From Acidobacteriota bacterium (lineage in GTDB: Bacteria > Acidobacteriota > Terriglobia > UBA7540), in assembly GCA_021827245.1 (NCBI GenBank), contig JAKAWN010000219.1, positions 1 to 10,787 on the forward strand: a stretch of 10,787 bases of DNA. The letters are read 5' to 3'. Position numbers and translations under genes: made by a program. A model generated the notes under the pieces. It saw nothing but the letters and a program-made list of their open reading frames with translations, ran no database searches and was not told the origin of the DNA. Of this stretch, positions 1-6,700 are shown piece by piece. How positions within the stretch are numbered: position 1 is the first letter of the stretch; every line of letters begins with the position of its first letter.

Positions 1-719
1 GCGTGCTCAACAACTCTGGGTTTGATCTTCAGCGTTCGCCCAGAAAGCGTATCTTCCAGAATAACTGCGTCCCCATCAGCCCCCTTGGCACAGACGTAGT
101 TCAGCGCGTGAGCATCAGAACTTTTCTGCTCTGCGTCCAGTGCGAGTTCTAAGGCGAGCCGCTCAGGGTAGCTGATGCAGGCATCGTAATAAGTTGCAGT
201 GCAAACAATCCGCGAGTTGAGGTGAGTTCGGAATCCCAGAGAAGCCTTGCGCGACATGAATTTGTGCTGGGGAAGCAGACTATCGCGATCGGCAAATCGG
301 TCATAAAGGGACAAGCCCATTTTGAATAACAATGCTCCCCTTTCGTGCGGCGTAACTCTAAATCCCAGAAACTTTCCCAAAACAGAAAGCAGGCCACCGG
401 TCCAGTTGAAAATGGGAATCGCAGTAGGAAGCGGCCGCACATAATGGCGGGCTGTATTCAGCAAGTGATTTCGCTCGTGCAATGATTCCTTGACTAAGCG
501 GAATTCGCCGTTCTCAAGATAACGGAGGCCGCCGTGGATGACCCGAGTTGAGGCAGCACTGGCACCAGAACAGAAGTCGTATTTTTCCGCCAATATTGCA
601 TCGACGCCTTGGACAGCCAATTCACGAAGAAGTCCAGCGCCGTTGATCCCACCCCCGATAATCAAAACTGACACTTCCGGCTTTCGGCTTATTACCTCCA
701 GTTGCTCATTTCGGTTCAT
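1..719 (-). CDS. glpD: FAD-dependent glycerol-3-phosphate dehydrogenase, C-terminus cut by window edge
   Basis: This is the first ~239 residues of a GlpD/DAO-family flavoprotein, which oxidises sn-glycerol 3-phosphate to dihydroxyacetone phosphate at the inner membrane and passes electrons to quinone. The N-terminus MNRNEQLEV is followed by the FAD-binding Rossmann motif LIIGGGINGAG (residues 19-29). The GlpD signature IHGGLRYLENGEFRLVKESL then lies near residue 68, with HYVRPLP soon after. Full-length relatives have about 500-570 residues, so roughly half is missing. The ATG at 719 is chosen because it gives the usual short lead before the FAD motif. Its Shine-Dalgarno is poor: a GGGGG run about 11 nt upstream. 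A short frame ending TGA overlaps the start as ATGA, which may couple translation or be chance. Canonical members have Asn in the strand before the ATGPW motif (VVNA), whereas this reads RVVEHA at the window edge. Its link to the sugar genes is positional only. Confidence 0.9.
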   Translation of the reverse strand, partial: MNRNEQLEVISRKPEVSVLIIGGGINGAGLLRELAVQGVDAILAEKYDFCSGASAASTRVIHGGLRYLENGEFRLVKESLHERNHLLNTARHYVRPLPTAIPIFNWTGGLLSVLGKFLGFRVTPHERGALLFKMGLSLYDRFADRDSLLPQHKFMSRKASLGFRTHLNSRIVCTATYYDACISYPERLALELALDAEQKSSDAHALNYVCAKGADGDAVILEDTLSGRTLKIKPRVVEH

Positions 720-1110
720 TTCAGCAGTCGCCCCCAAACCAGATTCTTCATGTATAAGCTGCCTTAGGAGGGATCAAAGCCAAAAGGCCTTGAGTGTCCA
801 ACTAGGAATTCTCCTGGCAGTCAATCTCAAGGGAAAAGGTGATCTGATCGCCTTGCAAAGTCGTTACATCGAACGAACGAGAAAACGCACGCCGGTGACG
901 CGCCCGGGTTTTGGTGCCAACGAAGGAATTTACATGGGCAAAGCCTAAACCCAGCAGGAAGCTACTTCCGAGCATAGCAGAGCGTTCGGAAAGGGATGCG
1001 GCAACACGTATCATGTTTTAGTTTCAATGGGACAAAGCAGTTTATGTATGTGAAAGAAGTCCCAGATTGCCCACGTCGAACGTCATCATTCAGAGAACCT
1101 GATCTTGAAC
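720..1110. other. 391-nt gap between amidohydrolase and glpD genes
   Basis: No recognisable gene fills this stretch. On the minus strand it holds a 70-residue open frame (802-1014, listed separately), a TAG, and 17 more in-frame codons to a TGA near 748. An 11-codon frame then runs to the glpD start. I saw no strong promoter: TTGATC and TATACA with a 15-nt spacer lie before glpD, but that spacing is short. I saw no T-tailed terminator hairpin after the amidohydrolase gene. The stretch could be a regulatory leader or a decayed gene. Confidence 0.5.
802..1014 (-). CDS. possible 70-residue hypothetical protein or gene remnant
   Basis: I do not recognise this frame. Its first 30 residues resemble a weak export signal: an early Arg, then the apolar stretch AMLGSSFLLGLGFAHV (about residues 14-29). 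An Arg-rich segment (KTRARHRRAFSR) and a polar tail follow. There is no Shine-Dalgarno before the ATG at 1014, and an in-frame TAA lies just upstream, so an earlier start is excluded. It stops at a TAG, but the frame stays open for 17 more codons (LDTQGLLALIPPKAAYT) to a TGA. That pattern could mean a decayed gene. It sits between two solid genes on the same strand, which is the main reason to list it. A chance frame is equally likely. Confidence 0.2.
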   Translation of the reverse strand: MIRVAASLSERSAMLGSSFLLGLGFAHVNSFVGTKTRARHRRAFSRSFDVTTLQGDQITFSLEIDCQENS

Positions 1111-1959
1111 TCAATTGAAGAACGATTCCTCGGCTGTTCGGCACAATATCCACTCTCGGTCTTCGCTCGAAAGAAAGTCCAGACGGTTTTGAATAAGTTC
1201 GAAGCTGTTCTCATACGTTTCATTCATTAGTTGGAATGGACAGTCCGACCCCCACATCAATCGCTTCGGTCCAAACGCCTCGTAAACACGTCGAATCAAG
1301 AAACTCAAGTCGTCGTGAGGAGGCTTCCCCTCACCTAGAGCATAAAAACCGGATAGCTTAATCTTGACCCCAAGGTACTTAGCTAGTAAGCAAAGTGATC
1401 GAACATCTTCCTCTCGAATAGGGCCCGCCATCCCAATACGGGCCAAGTGATCGATAACAACTGGGCAGCCTGGAAATTTCTCGCACAGCCGCTGTACAAC
1501 AGGGAGGACTTCTGGGTTTATGAGGAAACAGATCGTGAGCCCCGCCTCAACACTGTAACGGAACATCCTGTAGCAGCTTTCCCCTTCCAATTGCTTTATA
1601 TCGTCTAACCGCTCCGGGAAAATGCGGAATCCCCTCACACCTTGCTTAGCCAACTCACGCATTTCCACGTCCGGGGAACCATTTTCCCAATTGATCACTG
1701 CGATCCCCTTGAAATCCTGCGGAGATTCGTGGATTACGTCCAACATAAATGAATTGTCGTACCCGTAGTAACTCATCTGCACCAAAACGAACCGATTAGC
1801 TCCACTTGGCTCGGCATAATGTCGAAGTTCCTGCGGGGAAAACGCAGAAAGCTTCATGTCCCGTGGTGTAAATTCAGCAGCTAATGGATACTTCTCAAGG
1901 TCATCACTCCACAGATGAACATGTGCGTCGATATAATTAGCTCCATTTTTTTCGGACAT
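1111..1959 (-). CDS. amidohydrolase-2 family lactonase-like protein (COG3618 type)
   Basis: This is a 282-residue metal-dependent TIM-barrel hydrolase of the amidohydrolase-2 group, which includes L-rhamnono- and L-fucono-lactonases and 2-pyrone-4,6-dicarboxylate lactonase. Visible family marks are IDAHVHLW at the end of strand 1 (His13, His15), VVIDHLARIG (His171), the IKLSGFYAL strand (Lys201) and MWGSDCPF with the strand-8 Asp239. It ends in a short helix (TAEESFF) where relatives have an NALRLF-like segment. No signal peptide or membrane segment is seen, so it is cytoplasmic. The ATG at 1959 is chosen because AGGTGA lies 5-6 nt upstream; a GTG at 1968 would extend it by three residues but lies inside that Shine-Dalgarno. 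Beside a RhaT-type importer, opening of an aldonolactone in oxidative deoxysugar breakdown is the likeliest role. The exact substrate cannot be read from the sequence. Confidence 0.85.
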   Translation of the reverse strand: MSEKNGANYIDAHVHLWSDDLEKYPLAAEFTPRDMKLSAFSPQELRHYAEPSGANRFVLVQMSYYGYDNSFMLDVIHESPQDFKGIAVINWENGSPDVEMRELAKQGVRGFRIFPERLDDIKQLEGESCYRMFRYSVEAGLTICFLINPEVLPVVQRLCEKFPGCPVVIDHLARIGMAGPIREEDVRSLCLLAKYLGVKIKLSGFYALGEGKPPHDDLSFLIRRVYEAFGPKRLMWGSDCPFQLMNETYENSFELIQNRLDFLSSEDREWILCRTAEESFFN

Positions 1960-2013
1960 AATTGTCACCTCGCTGAAATGGCTGTGGGATGCACCCTGAG
2001 GAGCGTAGTTATG

Positions 2014-2042
2014 ATTGTACCAGCAACGGCTGCATTCGATAA
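2014..2042 (-). promoter_or_regulatory. candidate extended -10 promoter for the amidohydrolase gene
   Basis: On the minus strand, TACAAT (2014-2019, five of six matches to TATAAT) is preceded by TGG, giving an extended -10 (TGnTACAAT). A weak -35, TTATCG (2037-2042), lies 17 nt upstream. Transcription would start near 2007, leaving a leader of about 48 nt before the ATG. The 258-nt gap after the upstream gene makes a separate promoter plausible. Confidence 0.4.
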
Positions 2043-2082
2043 CTTCCTTCAGCAGGCTGGAGGCTCACATTTATTGAAAGAG

Positions 2083-2102
2083 CTCCCATCGCTCACTGGG
2101 AG
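2083..2102 (-). terminator. weak hairpin after the second barrel paralog
   Basis: A perfect 6-bp inverted repeat, CTCCCA and TGGGAG with an 8-nt loop, lies about 115 nt past the stop of the second paralog. Read on the minus strand it is followed by CTCTTTC, only mildly T-rich, so it is at best a weak intrinsic terminator. It sits upstream of the candidate promoter at 2014-2042, which is where a terminator between two units would be expected. Confidence 0.2.
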
Positions 2103-2217
2103 TCCGAAATCCACTATTTGACGATCAGCAAGACCTTCTCGCCGGGAACCAGAGACCAACCAATGGCGGCTTACCTTCTTTCCCCCTTGATTCATGAGTG
2201 GGCAATCTCGTAACGAA

Positions 2218-3777
2218 TTAAAACTGTCGGCCGACGTTTTCGTCATCCCATACTTTCCTTTCGCCTTTGCATCGTGCAATATTATTGATATCCACCAGAG
2301 TTTCCTCAATTCCTTCCTTGATACGAGCGGTTCGGCCATTGTCGTCGAGGTTGGACTCGATTTGCCCAATATCTCTCAAAATCGAGATCAACCCTTCTTT
2401 GTAATTCGATCGCCCCATTGTGTTGAGGTATGGTTCCATGAGGTAGGTCGGAGCACCTGGAGTAGCACCGAAGGAGTTGGTGAGATGGAAATTACCCGGT
2501 GCTGGCCTTTTAAGTACTTCTGAGATTCTTTGTCTGTCCCACTGCCCAAAGTAAACGCTCTCTGCTCGCTCGTAAATCTCAACTAGCTTGCAGTGCGCTC
2601 CAGTTGTCTTCGGGCGGTATTGCCGCTTTAGAACATCAGCTAGGGCCCCTTCAGTACTCTTTCCAACGTCAGACATGATCTCCCCGCCAAAGGCCATGTT
2701 TAGTTCGACACTCGGATTTATCACCGGTCCCTGATAGTACATCACTCCGCTTCCGCCAGCTTCGTAAAGCTCCTTGATTTCTCTTCCAGTGTGCTGTGTA
2801 TAGGGTAGAAACCACCGTGTTCGTTCCCACCGTTCGTTTGGGTAAATCCATATACCTCCAGAGGTCCCATAAGAGCAGTGGAGTCTGGGGATGAATTCCT
2901 TCCATTCACGAGGAGGTATATAAGTTCCATAATGCCCTTGGTCGAAAATACAATCTACGCTCCTGCTTAACTTAATGAGATCCTCTTTTTCTTGTTCGGT
3001 AAAGGGCACTCCCCATGGCCCAAAGCCTTGGATGGTCGTTATTACCATCATATTTGGATGCTTGCGGCGTATATAATCTGCCATCCGACCCGTAACGTAG
3101 CAGTAATAAGCGACATTGTCGGGCCACTTTTCCAAGCTCTCCGCTGTCTCACAACGCCCTTGGTCCGCAGCCTCCAAGTGATAACCATCAATGTCATAGT
3201 TGTCGGCAGCATAGTCGAAGACCTTATAAAGCCATTGCCACGACTCTTCACGTAGGGGATTCATCTCATGCTTATTGCCGCTTCGTAACTCTGGATTGCG
3301 CCTGATAATTTCATCGAAGCCCCAGTTCAAAATCCCCGAGGGAAAGCAGATTAACTTCATCTTGCGCTCATGGACGGCTCGGATGATCCGATTGATGCGG
3401 CGCTGACGATCCTTGTCGACTACCTTGCTGATGTTCACGGGCCAAGAGTAGGTCGTCCACAACCCTGCCAGATCAACCACCGTATAACCATATTCACTTT
3501 GCACGTCCAGAGCTCTTATGATTCCATCCACCGTTTTGTCGTCTAGCACGCCGTAAGGCCAGTTCCGCAAAGGCATCGCCTCGTCGCGCACGTCATTGAT
3601 CCAGACATCAAAGGCCAGCCGATATTTGTAGGCTTGCCTGTTTACCAGCGATCCGTCGCTTCGAGTCCGGAAGGGACTCACACCAGGCAAGCAAGCGCCA
3701 CCCGCCGCAGTATGGCCTGGGTATTCGCGCAGGGCTGTGTTCATCTTAGATGCCTTTGTGCATAAACTTCCGGACAT
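2218..3777 (-). CDS. TIM-barrel hydrolase-like protein, paralog 2, without visible export signal
   Basis: This 519-residue protein is by eye about two-thirds identical to its upstream neighbour (3781-5307), from QAYKYRLAFDVW (residue 48) to the shared end WDDENVG. No function is assigned with certainty. The strand-loop pattern, CFPSGILNWGFDEII, DGYHLEAADQGRC (Glu202, Cys209) and INPSVELNMAFGG resemble barrel glycosidase-like proteins, with Glu202 a possible catalytic or ligand residue. The first 47 residues do not match the neighbour: they carry no RR motif and no clear hydrophobic core, so the protein looks cytoplasmic or uses another route. The ATG at 3777 is chosen because AAGGAG lies 9 nt upstream, inside the last codons of the neighbour, and only 3 nt separate the genes, so translation is probably coupled. 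The second Cys of the neighbour's motif is Ser214 here. It could be a diverged or inactive partner subunit. Confidence 0.8.
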   Translation of the reverse strand: MSGSLCTKASKMNTALREYPGHTAAGGACLPGVSPFRTRSDGSLVNRQAYKYRLAFDVWINDVRDEAMPLRNWPYGVLDDKTVDGIIRALDVQSEYGYTVVDLAGLWTTYSWPVNISKVVDKDRQRRINRIIRAVHERKMKLICFPSGILNWGFDEIIRRNPELRSGNKHEMNPLREESWQWLYKVFDYAADNYDIDGYHLEAADQGRCETAESLEKWPDNVAYYCYVTGRMADYIRRKHPNMMVITTIQGFGPWGVPFTEQEKEDLIKLSRSVDCIFDQGHYGTYIPPREWKEFIPRLHCSYGTSGGIWIYPNERWERTRWFLPYTQHTGREIKELYEAGGSGVMYYQGPVINPSVELNMAFGGEIMSDVGKSTEGALADVLKRQYRPKTTGAHCKLVEIYERAESVYFGQWDRQRISEVLKRPAPGNFHLTNSFGATPGAPTYLMEPYLNTMGRSNYKEGLISILRDIGQIESNLDDNGRTARIKEGIEETLVDINNIARCKGERKVWDDENVGRQF

Positions 3778-3780
3778 GCC

Positions 3781-5307
3781 TTAAAACTCCTTACCAACAT
3801 TTTCGTCATCCCATACTTGCTTCTCACCTTTGCACCTCGCAATGTTGTTGATGTCAACTAGAGTTTCCGCAATCCCGTACTTGATCCGGGCTATCCTTCC
3901 GCCGTCACGCAAATTGTTTTCGATTTTCGAGATGTCTCTAAAAATGGAAACCAAACCCTGCTTGTATTTCAAACGTCCTTCAGTATCCAGAAACGGCTCC
4001 ATCAAGTAAGTTGCAGCCCCTGGAGATGCACCAAATAAGTTGGTGAGGTGCAATTCTCCAGGCGGAGGTAACTTTTGTGCCTCGTGGATCCTTTTGTCAT
4101 TCCATTGAGAGAAATAGATGTTTTCAGCCCGTCGGAATATTTCTGTCAACGCTTGGTGAGCGGCAGTTTTTTGGGGATGGTAGAGTTGCTCAAGAACAAC
4201 AGCCAACGCATCTTCATTGCTCATTCCAACGTTCGCCATCAACTGTCCACCGAAAGCTATGTTCACTTCGGTGCTGGGATTCCGGACGGGTCCTTGATAG
4301 TACATTACCCCCCGGCCACCAGCCTCATATAGCTCTTTCATCGATCTTCCCGTTCGCTGCGTATAAGGCAAGAACCAACGTGTGCGCTCCCAGCGCTGGG
4401 GTGGATAAATCCAAATCCCCCCGGACGTCCCATACGCACAATGAAGTCTAGGGATGAATTCCTTCCACTCCTCGAGAGGTATATACGTACCGCGGTGCCC
4501 TTGGTCAAATAAACAATCTACGCTCTCGCTTAGGTTGACGAGATAGTCCTTTTCCTGTTCCGTAAAGGGGATTCCCCAAGGCCCAAAGCCCTGGATAGTG
4601 GTAGTCAGAATCAAATTGGGATCCTTATGGCGGAGGTATTCGGCTGCTCTACGCGTCACGTAGCAAAAGTAACCCACGTTGTTGGGCCATTTCTCCAAAC
4701 ACTCCGGTGTGCTGCACCTACCCTGGTCGGCTGCCTCCAAATGGAATCCATCAATTTCATAATTATCGATGACATAATCGTATACCTTGTGTTGCCATTC
4801 CCATGATTGCTCGACAAGCGGATTCATCTCGTGCTTGTTGTCCGTCTCGAGTTTGGGGTTGCTCTTTATGATGTCGTCAAATCCCCAGTTCAAAACTCCG
4901 CTAGGAAAGCAAATTACCTTCATGCTACGTTCATGCGCAGCGTTGATGATCTGCTTCACGCGTCGCATGCGTGCGGCATCCACAGCATTCTTGATATCGA
5001 CAGGCCATGCGTACGTGGTGAAGAGCCCACAAATGTCGATGGCGGTATATCCAACCTTGGCTTGTACGTCCAATGCTCTAACAATGCCATCGACAGTTTT
5101 GTCGTCTAGCACGCCGTAAGGCCAGTTCCGCAAAGGCATCGCCTCGTCGCGCACGTCGTTGATCCAAACATCAAAGGCCAGCCGATATTTGTAAGCCTGC
5201 CCCTCGGCCGCCGGACCGCCACTCGCGCCTAGGCTGGGTCGCGCAGCCAACAGACTCACGCCAGCCGCCGAGGCCACACTGAGAAACCGACGTCGATCCA
5301 TCTCCAT
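3781..5307 (-). CDS. Tat-exported TIM-barrel hydrolase-like protein, paralog 1
   Basis: This 508-residue protein starts MEMDRRRFLSV, with a Tat motif, a hydrophobic stretch (residues 11-26) and a probable cleavage site near SLGA (25-28), so it should be exported folded. The mature part looks like a barrel enzyme: FDVWINDVRDE, the CFPSGVLNWGFDDII strand near 133-148, DGFHLEAADQGRC with Glu191, Cys198 and Cys203, and NPSTEVNIAFGG with Glu347, then a helical C-terminal region. It fits no characterised glycosidase family that I can name, and its substrate is unknown. The start at 5307 has GGAG 8 nt upstream. The open frame continues upstream only to a TTG at 5376 that overlaps the transporter stop and has no Shine-Dalgarno, so it is rejected. 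The gene follows the transporter by 64 nt and precedes its paralog by 3 nt, forming a likely three-gene operon. Confidence 0.85.
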   Translation of the reverse strand: MEMDRRRFLSVASAAGVSLLAARPSLGASGGPAAEGQAYKYRLAFDVWINDVRDEAMPLRNWPYGVLDDKTVDGIVRALDVQAKVGYTAIDICGLFTTYAWPVDIKNAVDAARMRRVKQIINAAHERSMKVICFPSGVLNWGFDDIIKSNPKLETDNKHEMNPLVEQSWEWQHKVYDYVIDNYEIDGFHLEAADQGRCSTPECLEKWPNNVGYFCYVTRRAAEYLRHKDPNLILTTTIQGFGPWGIPFTEQEKDYLVNLSESVDCLFDQGHRGTYIPLEEWKEFIPRLHCAYGTSGGIWIYPPQRWERTRWFLPYTQRTGRSMKELYEAGGRGVMYYQGPVRNPSTEVNIAFGGQLMANVGMSNEDALAVVLEQLYHPQKTAAHQALTEIFRRAENIYFSQWNDKRIHEAQKLPPPGELHLTNLFGASPGAATYLMEPFLDTEGRLKYKQGLVSIFRDISKIENNLRDGGRIARIKYGIAETLVDINNIARCKGEKQVWDDENVGKEF

Positions 5308-5372
5308 GATCAACACTCCTTTCTGGGGTTGTCCTAGACTTCGGATTTTTATGCTGGCGCTAGCGGCGGATC

Positions 5373-6419
5373 TCAACCTCCGGCCCCAGCCGTTCCCACC
5401 ACCACGATCGAAAACAACAAAATAAGGACGCCCACGCCCATGATACCCAGCGTGCGGCGGCTAGCCCCCTTCCATTCGCCCGTGAGAGCCCCGAGAACGT
5501 TGGCCACCGCAATCATGGAAGCCATAAAAAGAATCCAACCCATCGAAGTCCCCAGCTTCCCCATCGCAAGCGCCCCCGCGCCATAGGCAGCCATCCCCGC
5601 CATCCAATCAACCCCCATCAGGATGCCCCACCCCCAGTAATGAGCGGTTCCCGGCTCGCAAAACAGGCGGTAACTTTTGTTTTTCCGGAGCAGGAACAAG
5701 CTGTAAGTGAAGTTGCACAGGAAGACAGGGAGGAGGATGATGGTCCAGACAGCACTCGCCGAACCGGTATGCCCAGCGCCCATTTCCTGCGCTCTTTGGC
5801 TGATCTGGCTGCCAAACGCAAACCCCAGATTGCCACAGGATGAGAGGACCCCTGAGCCGATACAGAGCGTAAGACCGATCATCAGGGTTCTCGCTGACGC
5901 CTGTTTAGCCGGCGCGCCCTCGGCGTGGCCATCTGCTTCTTTTTTGGCATCGCGTTCCCAAGCCGCCCAAGAGACCACACCCGTTCCGACAAGGGCAATG
6001 GCCACACCTGCCATCACTGAAAGTCCTTGGCGGTTCATAACTTGGTCAGGAGCCAGCACCAGGAGGGGAACCAACGTGCCGATCGAGGAGGCAATGCCCA
6101 AGACGATGGCAAATGTAATTGCCATTCCCACGTACCGGTAGGCCACACCCATCATCAACGCTCCAAAGCCCATCCCCGCGCCAAAGAGCAAGGTGGTGAT
6201 TAGGACACGCGGTGAGACCTCTCCGAGCATTTGAGGGAAGCGCGAAACCAGCGAGCAAGCCAGCAGCCACGGGGTGAGGAGATAGGCGACGGCGGAAAAA
6301 CAAGCCCAGGTATTTTCCCATTGCCAGCGTTGTGTAAATTTTATCGGGAGGAACACGCTTCCCTGAAATACTCCCCCAAGCAATACAGCGAAGATTCCTA
6401 ACCCAATTGAAGTTTCCAC
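5373..6419 (-). CDS. rhaT: RhaT-family sugar:proton symporter
   Basis: This 348-residue integral membrane protein has the length and layout of the L-rhamnose:H+ symporter RhaT (E. coli about 344 residues). Ten hydrophobic segments are visible near residues 3-25, 38-58, 72-92, 97-121, 133-153, 178-200, 222-245, 260-283, 291-312 and 323-344, with a charged cytoplasmic loop (WERDAKKEADGHAEG) in the middle. Matches to the family include WQWENTW after the first segment, LLFGAGMGFG, YRYVGMAI, the GTLVPL region, and LTGEWKGASRRT before the last helix. The start is GTG at 6419, with AAGGAG 5 nt upstream. A small GCAT/ATGC hairpin lies just before that ribosome site. The family is well supported. The sugar is not: RhaT homologues are found with loci for other sugars, so rhamnose is only the default guess. 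The two barrel paralogs follow at 64 nt and are probably co-transcribed. Confidence 0.88.
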   Translation of the reverse strand: METSIGLGIFAVLLGGVFQGSVFLPIKFTQRWQWENTWACFSAVAYLLTPWLLACSLVSRFPQMLGEVSPRVLITTLLFGAGMGFGALMMGVAYRYVGMAITFAIVLGIASSIGTLVPLLVLAPDQVMNRQGLSVMAGVAIALVGTGVVSWAAWERDAKKEADGHAEGAPAKQASARTLMIGLTLCIGSGVLSSCGNLGFAFGSQISQRAQEMGAGHTGSASAVWTIILLPVFLCNFTYSLFLLRKNKSYRLFCEPGTAHYWGWGILMGVDWMAGMAAYGAGALAMGKLGTSMGWILFMASMIAVANVLGALTGEWKGASRRTLGIMGVGVLILLFSIVVVGTAGAGG

Positions 6420-6565
6420 GATTACTCCTTGCGTGCATTTTTTTATGCGCTCCGCCAGATCCTGTACTTAATGTATTCACGCAATAGTTTCGGCAATATG
6501 CCGCTCCGAACACCCAAACTGAATAGTGCACGACCAGTTCGTTCCAAGCATGTAGTTCGGTGAAT

Positions 6566-6594
6566 ATTACAACATTGGAGCCGAAGTCCTGCAA
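6566..6594 (-). promoter_or_regulatory. candidate promoter for the transporter operon
   Basis: Minus-strand TGTAAT (6566-6571) is preceded by TGT, giving an extended -10. A weak -35, TTGCAG (6589-6594, three of six matches), lies 17 nt upstream. Transcription would start near 6559, leaving a leader of about 140 nt before the GTG start of the transporter. The second base of the -10 departs from consensus, so support is modest. Confidence 0.28.
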
Positions 6595-6602
6595 CGAGGG
6601 TT

Positions 6603-6625
6603 CGTTTCCTCACATTAAGGAAACG
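6603..6625. promoter_or_regulatory. perfect 8-bp inverted repeat, possible operator
   Basis: Arms CGTTTCCT (6603-6610) and AGGAAACG (6618-6625) are exact inverse complements around a 7-nt spacer. The repeat lies in the 281-nt gap before the transporter gene, about 8 bp upstream of the candidate -35. No T-run follows on either strand, so a regulator-binding site is more likely than a terminator. An RNA stem at the end of the upstream transcript remains possible. Confidence 0.45.
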
Positions 6626-6700
6626 GAAAACAACTTCGTCTTAAATTGTCTCCAAGAAATCCCGAGCATCATTTTGCTAGTAACCTAGTGAATTGACACC

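Noticed and set aside
2049..2369. 106-residue minus-strand frame at the end of paralog 2
   Set aside because: About half of it overlaps paralog 2 in another frame, it has no family motif, and the remainder covers the gap holding the hairpin and the candidate promoter.
2218..5307. One gene split by a frameshift
   Set aside because: The two frames align with each other over their full length, each with its own end WDDENVG, so this is a tandem duplication and not a broken gene.
5308..5376. TTG start giving paralog 1 a 23-residue extension
   Set aside because: It overlaps the transporter stop, has no ribosome site and would bury the RRRFL signal. The ATG at 5307 has GGAG at 8 nt.
6046..6594. 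182-residue minus-strand frame starting in the leader of the transporter gene
   Set aside because: Most of it overlaps the transporter in another frame. The transporter has ten TM segments, family motifs and a good ribosome site, while this frame shows no recognisable domain.
6603..6625. Intrinsic terminator at the inverted repeat
   Set aside because: No run of T follows the stem on either strand, so I list it as a possible operator instead.
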